This document shows positions 8,535-17,603 of a stretch of DNA of 44,015 nucleotides, piece after piece. A program made the translations under genes and the position numbers. Within the stretch, counting starts at the first letter, position 1; every line of letters begins with the position of its first letter. The notes beneath the pieces were generated by a model. The model saw only the letters and a program-made list of their open reading frames with translations, searched no databases and was not told the DNA's origin. Source of the DNA: an uncultured Cocleimonas sp. (GTDB taxonomy: Bacteria > Pseudomonadota > Gammaproteobacteria > Thiotrichales > Thiotrichaceae); contig CALJIH010000006.1 of assembly GCA_937974135.1 (NCBI GenBank), positions 1-44,015 on the forward strand, written 5' to 3'.

Positions 8535-10493
8535 ATGAAAAGTTTCTTCACACAATCGATAAGTCGAATGGTAATGGCGAGTTTTGTCTTCGTTCTATTG
8601 TTACCGCTTGGGTTTATTATTTCATATTTGAACCAACATTCATGGAATAGTGCAAAACAAGAACTTCAAGAAAAACATCTGCTTATCGCAAAGAGTATGG
8701 AAAAGCCGATCCTGCAATATGTAGATACTTACCAAAAAGCATTACAAGTATTCTTAGATACTTCCAAATTTGCTAACACTACTGAGGCACAACTAAAACC
8801 ATTAATGGATGAATTCGCTAATTCACTAGATAATATATCGACTGTTTCGTACTCATCTGTCAGTACAGGTAAAACTTACATCAGCATCAACAATAATTAC
8901 AAAGTAAGAGACAGTATCAATATTAAACCTTTCAATTACCACACTACAGAAAGTAAATACCGTAAATACGATGTGTCAAATTCAATTTCGAATGTAATTA
9001 GAAGTAGCGTATCAAGAAAACCCGTTGTAGTGATGAGCAATCATATCATTGCTAATGATAAAAATAAGAAAGGAACAGTATTTGTCGAATTAGAATTGGC
9101 TCCTATTGCTGATATGTGTCGAAAAATACGTTTCGGTAAAAAAGGACATTGTGCGATTACAGATAAAAAAGGCCAAGTTATCGCTCATCCTAATGCTGAT
9201 TTAGAAGCTGAAATCTATAATATTTCTAAAATAGGCATTTTAAATAAATTAAGAGAATCGAAAAACGGTATTTGGTCATTTAAATCACCACATCTAAATG
9301 AAGAGGTTATCGCAGGATATAATACTGTAGAAGGTTTAGGCTGGGGAATCATAATCCCACAGCCTGCATCAGAACTAGAATCCCCTTTCAAAGCAGTAAT
9401 AAATACCGTTTTAACGTGGCTCGCTGTAGGCATAATTATTTCACTACTTGTAGCTTATATTTTAGCGCACCAAATTACTAAGCCTTTGAACTCATTAGTG
9501 ATTAAATCAAAAGAAATTGGAATACGAGCAGATACCTTCAATCTTGGTGCTATCCCTAAAAACAGCCCTAATGAAGTATCGGAATTATGGAATGCGCTAT
9601 CAGCATTGGTAGATAGATTGCACGATTCAAATAAAGAAGTAAGAAAACTAAACTATTCTTTGAGTAAAGACATAGAAAAAGCAACTGCGAAGTTAAGAGC
9701 GACAAATTTACATTTATATAAAATGAGTAGCCTTGATCATCTGACTAAAATTGCAAACAGACGTTACTTTGAAGATTCGTTAAAGAAAATATTCAAAAGC
9801 AAGCCTAATGAGAATGTTGGCATCATCGTGATAGATGTCGATAAATTTAAGTTTATTAATGACCATTATGGCCATGAAGCAGGAGATTTAGCGCTTAAGC
9901 ATATCGCTAATATCATGAAACAAGGAACACGTGGTAAAGACATTCCCGCTAGATTAGGTGGTGATGAATTTGTAGCCTATATTCATAATTGCCAGGATAA
10001 AGCACTTGCTCAAGTTGCAGAAAATCTTCGTAAGAAAGTTCAAAATCAGCCTATTGAATGGGAAGGTGAACAGATTCAATTATCACTATCGGTTGGAACA
10101 GTAAATTGTCATGCAAGTGAGAATTATACGTTAGACCAATTATTAAAATTTGCTGATGAAGCCATGTATGAATCTAAAGAAGCTGGACGTAACAGTGTTT
10201 CTTCATACAAGTTTAAAACCACTGAACAAACAAACCCTAATCAAGAAAAAATGAATAAAATTGAAGAGCTTGAGCGTAAAATTGAAGAAAGCAAAGCTCG
10301 AGAAAAAGCCATGAGAGACGAAGCGAATATAAATGCTTTAATAGCTCAACAACACCAAGATGACTCTTTAGATATTGAAATGCTAATTGATGAATTACCA
10401 CATCAACCAGATGAGCTAACAGAAGAAATACTCGCTGAGAAAGAAGTAACTGCTCCTGAAAATGTGGGTACGCACTGGATACATGCTAAATAA
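8535..10493 (+). CDS. Diguanylate cyclase with periplasmic Cache sensor (dCache-HAMP-GGDEF)
   Basis: 652 residues. Membrane helix about 12-32, periplasmic double-Cache-type sensor about 33-285 (ending in GWGIIIPQP), second helix about 288-310, HAMP about 312-365, short coiled coil, GGDEF domain about 398-558. It makes c-di-GMP from two GTP. The active-site GGDEF is intact at 475-479, and an inhibitory I-site RGKD (466-469) sits exactly five residues before it, so product feedback is expected. Beyond the cyclase is an unusual tail of about 90 residues: a charged coiled coil (EELERKIEESKAREKAM) and then an acidic stretch. No EAL domain. It stands alone; a C6 repeat follows 16 bases after the stop. 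Confidence 0.94.
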   Translation: MKSFFTQSISRMVMASFVFVLLLPLGFIISYLNQHSWNSAKQELQEKHLLIAKSMEKPILQYVDTYQKALQVFLDTSKFANTTEAQLKPLMDEFANSLDNISTVSYSSVSTGKTYISINNNYKVRDSINIKPFNYHTTESKYRKYDVSNSISNVIRSSVSRKPVVVMSNHIIANDKNKKGTVFVELELAPIADMCRKIRFGKKGHCAITDKKGQVIAHPNADLEAEIYNISKIGILNKLRESKNGIWSFKSPHLNEEVIAGYNTVEGLGWGIIIPQPASELESPFKAVINTVLTWLAVGIIISLLVAYILAHQITKPLNSLVIKSKEIGIRADTFNLGAIPKNSPNEVSELWNALSALVDRLHDSNKEVRKLNYSLSKDIEKATAKLRATNLHLYKMSSLDHLTKIANRRYFEDSLKKIFKSKPNENVGIIVIDVDKFKFINDHYGHEAGDLALKHIANIMKQGTRGKDIPARLGGDEFVAYIHNCQDKALAQVAENLRKKVQNQPIEWEGEQIQLSLSVGTVNCHASENYTLDQLLKFADEAMYESKEAGRNSVSSYKFKTTEQTNPNQEKMNKIEELERKIEESKAREKAMRDEANINALIAQQHQDDSLDIEMLIDELPHQPDELTEEILAEKEVTAPENVGTHWIHAK

Positions 10494-10509
10494 TCTCAGC
10501 ATTTAATCA

Positions 10510-10530
10510 AAAAGACACCCCCCTACTTTT
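10510..10530 (+). repeat. C6 repeat, short form, copy 3
   Basis: Core GACACCCCCCTACTTTT, sense orientation after the diguanylate cyclase gene. Flanking bases pair partly (TC with GA, then TTA with TGA). Eight bases further is the hairpin at 10539-10565. Confidence 0.9.
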
Positions 10531-10538
10531 GAATGATA

Positions 10539-10565
10539 TTACGTTTTTGTAGTTTAAAAACGTAA
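10539..10565. terminator. AT-rich hairpin after polA
   Basis: TTACGTTTTT, a 7-base loop, AAAAACGTAA: a 10-bp perfect stem. It lies beyond the 3' end of polA (minus strand) and of the cyclase gene (plus strand), so it may serve both. A related hairpin follows the repeat copy at 30178. Confidence 0.55.
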
Positions 10566-10629
10566 ATAGAATTTATGCAGTCTAGACTGTTTTACACGCC
10601 ATCATTACAAAACTGTAAATCTTAGATGA

Positions 10630-13446
10630 TTAATGTGCCTCATCCCAATTAATACCAGTATCAGTATCAACTATCAAAGGTACTGCTAACTCTGTAGCGT
10701 TTACCATTCTTTCAATAATACTTCTATTTACAGTTTCTAATTCATCTTCAGCTACTTCAAAAACTAACTCATCATGCACTTGCATGATCATTTTAGTTTT
10801 TGTTTCTCCATAACGAAGCCAATCGCTGACAGCGATCATCGCTATTTTTATAATATCTGCGGCTGTACCTTGCATGGGAGCGTTGATTGCGGTGCGTTCT
10901 GCATGCTGCCTTAACATCCCATTTCGCGCATTAATATTTGGTAAATATAATCTTCGACCAAATAAGGTTTCAACATACCCTACTTCTTTAGCCTGTTCAC
11001 GGGTGTCTTCCATATAGTGTTTTACACCGGGATAGCGTTGGAAATATAGTTTCACGTATTCAGCTGCCTCTGTTCTAGAGACGTTGAGTTGTTTCGCCAA
11101 GCCAAATGCAGACATCCCATATATCAAACCAAAGTTAACGGCTTTTGCAGCACGACGCTGCTCTGTTTTCACACTATCTAATGCAACAGAAAAGATTTCA
11201 GCAGCTGTCGCTTGGTGAATATCTTTACCTTGAGAAAAAGCTTCCAATAAGCGCTCATCATTAGATAGATGAGCCATAATACGTAATTCTATTTGTGAAT
11301 AGTCAGCCGCCAGAATCTTAAAACCCTCAGGTGCAATGAAAGCTTGACGAATCCGTCTTCCCTCTGCGTTTCTAATTGGTATATTTTGTAGATTTGGATT
11401 ACTTGAAGACAATCGACCAGTAGCAGCAACCGCCTGTTGATAGGATGTATGTACTCGGCCCGTACTCGGGTTTATCTCCAGTGGTAACTTATCAGTATAA
11501 GTAGATTTTAATTTGCTTAAGCCGCGATGCTCTAATAACCATCTTGGTACATCATGTTCTTCAGCCAGTTCTTGCAACACATCCTCAGCAGTTGAGGGCT
11601 GTCCTTTAGGTGTTTTACGAATAACGGGGAGATTTAACTTCTCTTCATTAAAGAAAATATCTTGAATCTGTTTGGGCGAACCTAAATTGAATGTCTCACC
11701 CGAAGCTTCAAAGATATCTGATTCTAATTCAGACATTCGCTTGGCTAATTCACCACTTTGCTTTTCGAGCATTTTTGCGTCTACCAAAACACCAGTACGT
11801 TCGATATCAGAGAGCACTTTTGACAATGGGATTTCAATATCTCGATATAGCTGTTCTTGACCTTGCTTTGCCTTTAATTGTGGCCATAAAAAATTATGCA
11901 AGCGAAGCGTCATATCAGCATCTTCTGCTGCATAAAACGCGGCTCCACGCGTAATTTTTGCTTCCTGGCCCTCTACTTCTTCAGTGGTATCCTCTAGATT
12001 CACTTGATTAAACGTTAGTTGCTTTTTACCTTTACCAGCAACATCTTCAAATTTAATATTAGTGTGCCCAAGATGCTTAAAGCATAATGTATCCATATCA
12101 TGCCGGTTAGATACAGAATCTAAAACGTATGATTCAAGCATGGTATCGTGTCGAATGCCTTTTAATTCAATCCCATGATTAAGCAATACAGAACGGTCAT
12201 ATTTAAGATTTTGACCTACTTTAAGTATGGTTGCGTCTTCTAATAACGGTTTCAACTTCGCTATTGTCGATACAAAATCTAATTGCTTAGGCGCACCAAC
12301 GTAATCATGCGCCAATGGTAAATACGCGGCTGTACCAGCTTTGATACAAAAAGACATACCCACAACCTTTGCATTCATATAAGCAAGATCGGTTGTTTCG
12401 GTGTCAAATGCAAAAAGCTTAGATGTTTTTAAGTCTTTCAGCCAATTATCTAGCTGTTCTTCGGTTAGGATTGTTTGATAATCAACTTCATCAATAACTT
12501 CAACTGTTGGAATAACATCGTCATCGACACTTTCACTGTTTTTAGCAGGGTTTTCGCTAAGTTTAATGGGTGTGTCTGAACTGGACTGTAGATTACTTAA
12601 ACGTGTTCTAAAACCATACTTTTGATAGAGTTCTGCAAGAAGTTGTTTCTTTTCTTCATTAAAGCTTAGAGTATTTGGTGAAACATCGATATCAAGATCA
12701 CATTTAATAGTCACAAGATCATAGGACAAAGGTAAAAACTCTAAAGAAGCACGAAGGTTTTCACCAATTTTTCCACTAAAACCATCCGCGTTCTTCATGA
12801 TATTTTCTAAAGAATCATGTTCAGCAAGCCATTTAACTGCCGTTTTTGGTCCTACTTTTGGCACACCCGGAATGTTATCTGCGGTATCCCCCATCAAGGC
12901 TAAATAGTCACGAATTCTTTCTGGTGGAACACCGTATTTATCAATAACGCCTTGACGATCATGAAAACTATTTGACATTGTGTTGATAAGACTGATCTGA
13001 TCATCAACTAACTGGGCCATATCTTTATCACCAGTAGATATAATCACATCCCCATCATATAACTTTGACATCGTACCGATAACATCATCCGCCTCTACAC
13101 CTGGCATGACAATCATCGGATAACCTTGCGCTTCAATGATTTCGTGCAAAGGGGCTATTTGATCGCGTAATTCATCCGGCATAGGGGGGCGAGTAGCTTT
13201 GTACTCGGGATACATATCATTTCGAAAGGTTTTGCCTTTTGCATCAAAAATCACTGCCATATGATCTGGTTGATAATCTTTTCTTAGCTTATCCAACATG
13301 TTTAGCACACCATGGATTGCATTTGTTTGCATTCCATCAGGACTGGTTAAGGACGATGGCAAGGCGTAAAAAGCTCGGAATAGATATGATGAGCCATCCA
13401 CTAAAACAAGTGGTTTCTGTGATTTACTGGATCTGTTTTCTGACAT
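10630..13446 (-). CDS. polA: DNA polymerase I
   Basis: 938 residues (E. coli 928) with all three activities. The N-terminal 5' nuclease (about 10-285) carries VDGSSYLFRAF, GVEADDVIGT and GDKDMAQLV. The middle 3'-5' exonuclease keeps its carboxylates in FAFDTETTDL, GQNLKYDRSV and YAAEDADMTL, so proofreading should be active. The C-terminal polymerase has DYSQIELRIMAH, RRAAKAVNFGLIYGMS (O helix) and QVHDELVFEV. It fills gaps in repair and removes RNA primers. Divergently transcribed from nadA across a 76-base gap. No damage or unusual feature. Confidence 0.98.
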   Translation of the reverse strand: MSENRSSKSQKPLVLVDGSSYLFRAFYALPSSLTSPDGMQTNAIHGVLNMLDKLRKDYQPDHMAVIFDAKGKTFRNDMYPEYKATRPPMPDELRDQIAPLHEIIEAQGYPMIVMPGVEADDVIGTMSKLYDGDVIISTGDKDMAQLVDDQISLINTMSNSFHDRQGVIDKYGVPPERIRDYLALMGDTADNIPGVPKVGPKTAVKWLAEHDSLENIMKNADGFSGKIGENLRASLEFLPLSYDLVTIKCDLDIDVSPNTLSFNEEKKQLLAELYQKYGFRTRLSNLQSSSDTPIKLSENPAKNSESVDDDVIPTVEVIDEVDYQTILTEEQLDNWLKDLKTSKLFAFDTETTDLAYMNAKVVGMSFCIKAGTAAYLPLAHDYVGAPKQLDFVSTIAKLKPLLEDATILKVGQNLKYDRSVLLNHGIELKGIRHDTMLESYVLDSVSNRHDMDTLCFKHLGHTNIKFEDVAGKGKKQLTFNQVNLEDTTEEVEGQEAKITRGAAFYAAEDADMTLRLHNFLWPQLKAKQGQEQLYRDIEIPLSKVLSDIERTGVLVDAKMLEKQSGELAKRMSELESDIFEASGETFNLGSPKQIQDIFFNEEKLNLPVIRKTPKGQPSTAEDVLQELAEEHDVPRWLLEHRGLSKLKSTYTDKLPLEINPSTGRVHTSYQQAVAATGRLSSSNPNLQNIPIRNAEGRRIRQAFIAPEGFKILAADYSQIELRIMAHLSNDERLLEAFSQGKDIHQATAAEIFSVALDSVKTEQRRAAKAVNFGLIYGMSAFGLAKQLNVSRTEAAEYVKLYFQRYPGVKHYMEDTREQAKEVGYVETLFGRRLYLPNINARNGMLRQHAERTAINAPMQGTAADIIKIAMIAVSDWLRYGETKTKMIMQVHDELVFEVAEDELETVNRSIIERMVNATELAVPLIVDTDTGINWDEAH

Positions 13447-13463
13447 ATTTTTACATTACTGTT

Positions 13464-13493
13464 TTGGGGTTTGATGCACAGTTTTGATATACT
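13464..13493 (+). promoter_or_regulatory. Possible sigma-70 promoter of nadA
   Basis: TTGGGG (13464-13469) and TATACT (13488-13493), 18-base spacer, 30 bases before the nadA start. The -10 is good and the -35 is moderate. Confidence 0.4.
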
Positions 13494-13522
13494 GATTGTA
13501 CATATATAGTTGAGTATAAAAC

Positions 13523-14593
13523 ATGTCATCTCCAACAGCACCAACCATTCCTGAATTTAAAATCCCTGTTACAGCACAAATTGAGTCTTTATCACCGCAT
13601 TACACTGAAAAAGAAAAAGAAGCCGTTAAAGATGAAATAAAACAGTTATTAAAAGAGCAAGATGCTGTGTTAGTTGCTCATTATTATGTCGATCAAGATC
13701 TACAAGAATTAGCAGAAGAAACAGATGGTTATGTTTCGGACTCTTTAGATATGGCTAAATTTGGTAATGAACATCCGGCAAAAACGTTAATTGTTGCTGG
13801 TGTTCGTTTTATGGGTGAAACTGCAAAAATACTTAACCCTGAAAAACGTGTGTTGATGCCAACGCTCGAAGCAGAATGTTCATTAGATTTGAGCTGCCCT
13901 ATTGAGGAATTTGCACCATTTTGTGATGCAAACCCGGACCATACGGTCGTTGTATATGCAAATACGAGTGCCGCGGTAAAAGCTCGGGCTGATTATGTGG
14001 TCACTTCAGGCATTGCACTTGATTTAGTTACTTGGTTGGGCAAACAAGGTAAAAAAGTACTTTGGGCACCTGATAAACACCTGGGTCACTACATTCAAAA
14101 AGTTTCTGGCATCGAAATGTTACGCTGGCAGGGTGCTTGTATCGTTCATGATGAATTCAAAACACGATCTTTGGGTGATCTAATAGAAAAACATCCAGAT
14201 GCAGGAATTCTAGTTCACCCCGAATCCCCAGAGGAAATTATTGCATTAGCCGATGTTGTGGGGTCAACCACTCAAATCATTAATGCAGCAATGGAATTAC
14301 CCAACAAAAAGTTTATTGTGGCTACTGATAAAGGTATTTTCTATAAAATGCAGCAAAAAGCGCCTGATAAAGAGTTTATTCCTGCACCCACTCATGGCGA
14401 CGGTGCTACGTGTGTCAGTTGCGCCCATTGTCCGTGGATGGCAATGAATGGTCTGCACAATCTTTTAGAAGTGTTAAAAAGTGGTAAAAACGAAATATTC
14501 GTTGATGAAGATGTTCGAGTAAACGCACTTAAATCAACACAAAAGATGTTAGATTTCGCCAAAATGCAGTCTATGAGCAAAATATCTGCTTAG
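13523..14593 (+). CDS. nadA: Quinolinate synthase A
   Basis: 356 residues. Condenses iminoaspartate with dihydroxyacetone phosphate to quinolinate in NAD synthesis, using an oxygen-sensitive [4Fe-4S] cluster. The three cluster cysteines are Cys119 (EAECSLDLSCP), Cys206 (QGACIVHDEF) and Cys303 (CVSCAHCPWMAMN), in the same spacing as in E. coli NadA. The substrate loop VAHYYVD is present near residue 51. No nadB or nadC lies beside it in this window. The stop is followed after 8 bases by a long C6 repeat copy. Confidence 0.97.
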   Translation: MSSPTAPTIPEFKIPVTAQIESLSPHYTEKEKEAVKDEIKQLLKEQDAVLVAHYYVDQDLQELAEETDGYVSDSLDMAKFGNEHPAKTLIVAGVRFMGETAKILNPEKRVLMPTLEAECSLDLSCPIEEFAPFCDANPDHTVVVYANTSAAVKARADYVVTSGIALDLVTWLGKQGKKVLWAPDKHLGHYIQKVSGIEMLRWQGACIVHDEFKTRSLGDLIEKHPDAGILVHPESPEEIIALADVVGSTTQIINAAMELPNKKFIVATDKGIFYKMQQKAPDKEFIPAPTHGDGATCVSCAHCPWMAMNGLHNLLEVLKSGKNEIFVDEDVRVNALKSTQKMLDFAKMQSMSKISA

Positions 14594-14601
14594 ATTAGGT
14601 A

Positions 14602-14647
14602 AAAAAGACAGTTCTGTTGAGCTTGTCGAATACACCCCCCTACTTTT
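14602..14647 (+). repeat. C6 repeat, long form, copy 4
   Basis: AAAAAGACA, a 24-bp module with TGAGCTTGTCGAA, then CCCCCCTACTTTT. Identical to the copy at 275-320, in sense orientation just after nadA. Flanks here pair poorly. Confidence 0.92.
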
Positions 14648-14718
14648 GGGCATTTTATATTCTTGATCAGAAATACCTGTTAATAGTGCCTTTACTAGCT
14701 TAAAGACTATCAGAATAA

Positions 14719-14790
14719 AACACACGCTTATCGGAGATATATTGAATCTATGAGCCTCACACTGTTTAATTAGCTCTATAAACGTGTGCG
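14719..14790 (+). other. Imperfect inverted repeat upstream of the Sm-like membrane protein gene
   Basis: CACACGCTTATCGGAG (14721-14736) is nearly complementary to CTCTATAAACGTGTG (14774-14788), leaving about 37 bases between. It could fold as a leader structure before the gene at 14835. No known RNA family is recognised. Confidence 0.35.
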
Positions 14791-14834
14791 TTAAGCACCT
14801 TAATCAATAAATATAATAATTTTGGGTCAATATC

Positions 14835-15644
14835 ATGTATTTAATTCTATCTCTACTTTTAGCTGTTGGAATTTCCGTTTTTGCTGTTAGTAAAATTGCT
14901 GAAATGCTTCATGCAAAAAAACCAGGCATGGAACGTATATTTCTAGCTTCACTTATAGGTGGTGTAGCAGCATTTCTTACGCTTGTAGCTTTAAGTGCGC
15001 TAGTAAAAAATGTTGACCCAATGATAATGATGATTCTGTCTATTTTGGCAATGTTTATCGTTTCAACGTTAGCATTTAAATCAATTAATCAAATGTCTTG
15101 GTCAGGTGCAATCACAACCAATATCGCCAATATTGCCCTTGTGCTTATGACCATTACCGCAGCAGTGGTATTAAATGGAGAGTCTATAGACAAAGTAATT
15201 AAATCTGTTCAAAACACTTTCAATGCGAATACAGTTATTGTTGAAAATATTGCCGAAGGTAATACTGATATCGCTGCAATTACCGATGAAATAAACAGCC
15301 AGACTGAACTTATGGAATCTGATGAAGAAGTTGCTTTGGAGGACGAGGACTATGAACCAACCTTTAAAGAGGTTGATTTACTTCCAGCTGGAACGGTTAA
15401 AGAATTAGAAGCAAAAAAGAATAAAGTCTACAAAGCACCTAAGTTTCGTGTCATTAGTTTAAATAACGCACGGTCAGCAGTTGGAAAAAATATCCGTATT
15501 AAAAATACCAACGGTACAAGTATCACTGGAGCTTTAAAAAATATCAGTGCTAATGACTTGATTATCGAGCAACGCATTAATGGTGGACTTGCTACAACTC
15601 CCATCTCATTTGCTAAAATAGAGAAATTGGAAGTTTATCGTTAG
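14835..15644 (+). CDS. Membrane protein with C-terminal Sm-like domain (hypothetical)
   Basis: 269 residues. The first 115 hold four hydrophobic helices (about 1-18, 35-58, 61-82, 92-115). A soluble, acidic linker follows, with EVALEDEDYEPTF near 165. The last 65 residues (FRVISLNNARSAVGKNIRIK...LEVYR) read like a small five-strand beta barrel of the Sm/LSm type: a glycine-rich strand pair, then TPISFAKIEKLEVYR, where the family often has V/I-x-x-I-x-x-I/L-E-V. I do not recognise a named family. The domain order suggests a membrane anchor presenting a small barrel in the cytosol. Followed by a strong bidirectional terminator. Confidence 0.7.
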   Translation: MYLILSLLLAVGISVFAVSKIAEMLHAKKPGMERIFLASLIGGVAAFLTLVALSALVKNVDPMIMMILSILAMFIVSTLAFKSINQMSWSGAITTNIANIALVLMTITAAVVLNGESIDKVIKSVQNTFNANTVIVENIAEGNTDIAAITDEINSQTELMESDEEVALEDEDYEPTFKEVDLLPAGTVKELEAKKNKVYKAPKFRVISLNNARSAVGKNIRIKNTNGTSITGALKNISANDLIIEQRINGGLATTPISFAKIEKLEVYR

Positions 15645-15667
15645 TTTATTAACTATTTAAATACATC

Positions 15668-15700
15668 CAAAAGGCCTGATTAAAATCAGGCCTTTTGTTT
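15668..15700. terminator. Strong bidirectional terminator
   Basis: AAAAGGCCTGATT, AA, AATCAGGCCTTTT: a 13-bp perfect stem with A and T tracts on both sides. It serves the plus-strand membrane protein and the convergent minus-strand gene, whose last codons and TGA lie inside the stem. Confidence 0.92.
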
Positions 15701-16354
15701 ATCTAACCTAGCTTGATACATTTTTAATAAGGTATTCATCGTCATCGTGGCAACATCACTACCTCCAAGATTGCCTAAGATGGTAATACAAGGAATGTCG
15801 ATATCCTCATGGTGTTTCCATAAATAACTTTTAGACTCACTTGCACCAGAACAACCGACTGGCATAGCAATAATCAATGCGGGGGTTTTAGCGTTCTCCT
15901 CATCTTTTTTTGTTTCTTTGAGTATTTCAATTAATCTAAACAATGCAGTGGACTCTTTTCCAATAACAACACAACTGTCTGCTAAATAAGGTTTCCACAA
16001 CTCTACTGCAACCATACTTCTTGAGAGTTTGCTCGATTTTGCTTGCGAAATTACATTTGCTTTATTGATTAAACAAATCGGCTCATCTGCTAAGTATTTT
16101 TGCTTTATGCCTGCAGCAACCATATCGGTATCACACAATAGGTCAAAGCCTTCCTCGAAAGCCTCAAATGACTTCTCGATAGCATTTTCACTAATACGCA
16201 AATCATCAACAATCGTTAAATCACCAGAAGCAATAACAATATGTTGGGCTAATTCTTTTTCTAATGAAGATAAATGCGATAAATCAGTTTTTTCTTCAAC
16301 TTCTTTTAAAGCATGTTTTTGAATTATTTTTGGGTTTTTTTCGTATTTTAACAT
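15686..16354 (-). CDS. CbiC/CobH-like protein (precorrin-8X methylmutase family), catalytic His absent
   Basis: 222 residues of the precorrin-8X methylmutase family: YEKNPKIIQ at the N-terminus, ASGD..DDLRISENAIE, CDTDMVAAGI, and the C-terminal MPVGCSGASESKSYLW. The family moves the C-11 methyl group to C-12 in cobalamin synthesis. The active-site histidine normally sits just before the A(S/T)GD block; here that position is Ile41 (QHIVIASGD). No other cobalamin gene is near. It may be an altered family member with another role, or a non-functional paralogue. The 3' end lies inside the shared terminator. Family assignment is good; catalytic activity is doubtful. Confidence 0.82.
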   Translation of the reverse strand: MLKYEKNPKIIQKHALKEVEEKTDLSHLSSLEKELAQHIVIASGDLTIVDDLRISENAIEKSFEAFEEGFDLLCDTDMVAAGIKQKYLADEPICLINKANVISQAKSSKLSRSMVAVELWKPYLADSCVVIGKESTALFRLIEILKETKKDEENAKTPALIIAMPVGCSGASESKSYLWKHHEDIDIPCITILGNLGGSDVATMTMNTLLKMYQARLDKQKA

Positions 16355-16637
16355 TCACTAGCATTATCAATTCTTAGAAATCAATAATGATCCGTTGGAA
16401 TAATAAAAGAAATTATAGGGGATAAATTTAGTTTAAGTGCTAAAAAAGAGATGTTTTTATATATTAAAAGCATTCAAATCTTTTATAAATAACTCAAACA
16501 GAAATTTAATATAGCCGCTGTATAGAGTTCATAATAGGGATTTAAAGACTCACTCAATGTATCGTTAACTTTTTACATAGCACTAATGTCAACACTTAGA
16601 TAAAATATAGTCCATTTGGTATTAAATGTGATCACTC

Positions 16638-17522
16638 ATGTCTGACCCTGTTTTTGAAACTAACCTAAAGCATTTAAGCTTAATAACACGAGGCAAAGTA
16701 CGCGATATATATGATATTGATGACAAGCATATGTTACTTGTTACTACTGATAGATTATCAGCGTTTGATGTAGTTTTACCCGAACCAATTCCAAATAAAG
16801 GAATTGTTTTAACAAAAGTGTCAAACTTTTGGTTCGACAAACTGTCTCATATAGTCCCGAATCATTTTGCTGATTTAACACTAAATGATCTCAAGTTAAC
16901 TAAAGCTGAACGCACAATGCTCGAAGGTCGAAGTGTCATTGTTAAAAAAATGAAGACTTTACCTGTGGAAGCAATTGTTCGTGGATACATCATTGGATCT
17001 GGCTGGAAAGATTATCAAGCTACTGGACAAGTGTGCGGAATAGAATTAGCTGGGGATTTGCAACAAGCTGAGAAGTTACCTGAAGTGTTATTTACACCTT
17101 CTACCAAAGCTGAAGTAGGTGGCCATGATGAAAATATCAGTTTCAAAAGAATGCATGCATTAGTTGGTGGTTTTTTAGCGGATGAAGTAAAACGGATCAG
17201 TTTACAACTTTACCAAGAAGCTTCTGAATATGCCTTAAGCAAAGGAATTATCATTGCAGATACAAAATTTGAGTTTGGTTTAGATGAAAATGGACGCCTA
17301 ACGCTGATAGATGAGATATTATCTCCAGATTCTTCGCGTTTTTGGCCGGCAAGCGAATATCAAGTTGGAACAAGTCCACCATCGTTCGATAAACAATTTA
17401 TTCGCGATTATTTAGAAACTTTAGATTGGGACAAAACTCCACCAGGCCCACATTTACCAAGGGAAATTTTGGAAAAAAGTGCTGAGAAGTACCAAGAAGT
17501 AGCCTCGCTATTGATTGGCTAA
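16638..17522 (+). CDS. purC: SAICAR synthetase, long (eukaryote/proteobacterial) form
   Basis: 294 residues, the longer type of PurC (the short bacterial type is about 237). Joins CAIR and aspartate with ATP in purine synthesis, in the cytosol. Signature blocks: TRGKVRDIYDIDDKHMLLV, TDRLSAFDVVLPEPIP, EAIVRGYIIGSGWKDY, DTKFEFGLDENGRL, and IDEILSPDSSRFWP. Monocistronic here; no other purine gene adjoins. The ribosome site before 16638 is weak. A 9-bp inverted repeat follows the stop and could be its terminator. Confidence 0.97.
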   Translation: MSDPVFETNLKHLSLITRGKVRDIYDIDDKHMLLVTTDRLSAFDVVLPEPIPNKGIVLTKVSNFWFDKLSHIVPNHFADLTLNDLKLTKAERTMLEGRSVIVKKMKTLPVEAIVRGYIIGSGWKDYQATGQVCGIELAGDLQQAEKLPEVLFTPSTKAEVGGHDENISFKRMHALVGGFLADEVKRISLQLYQEASEYALSKGIIIADTKFEFGLDENGRLTLIDEILSPDSSRFWPASEYQVGTSPPSFDKQFIRDYLETLDWDKTPPGPHLPREILEKSAEKYQEVASLLIG

Positions 17523-17541
17523 TAAAATAGTGCATGAATGT

Positions 17542-17570
17542 GATAACTATCATTTTACTGTATAGTTATC
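17542..17570 (+). terminator. Possible hairpin after purC
   Basis: GATAACTAT and ATAGTTATC form a perfect 9-bp stem with an 11-base loop, 20 bases after the purC stop and 34 before gspC. It is AT-rich with no T-run, so it could equally be an operator for gspC. Confidence 0.4.
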
Positions 17571-17603
17571 TTAATATTATAAAAAAGTAATTAGAGCCTT
17601 TGA

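Noticed and set aside
13183..13190. G6 run in polA as a repeat copy
   Set aside because: It lies within conserved coding sequence and lacks the AAAAG/CTTTT arms.
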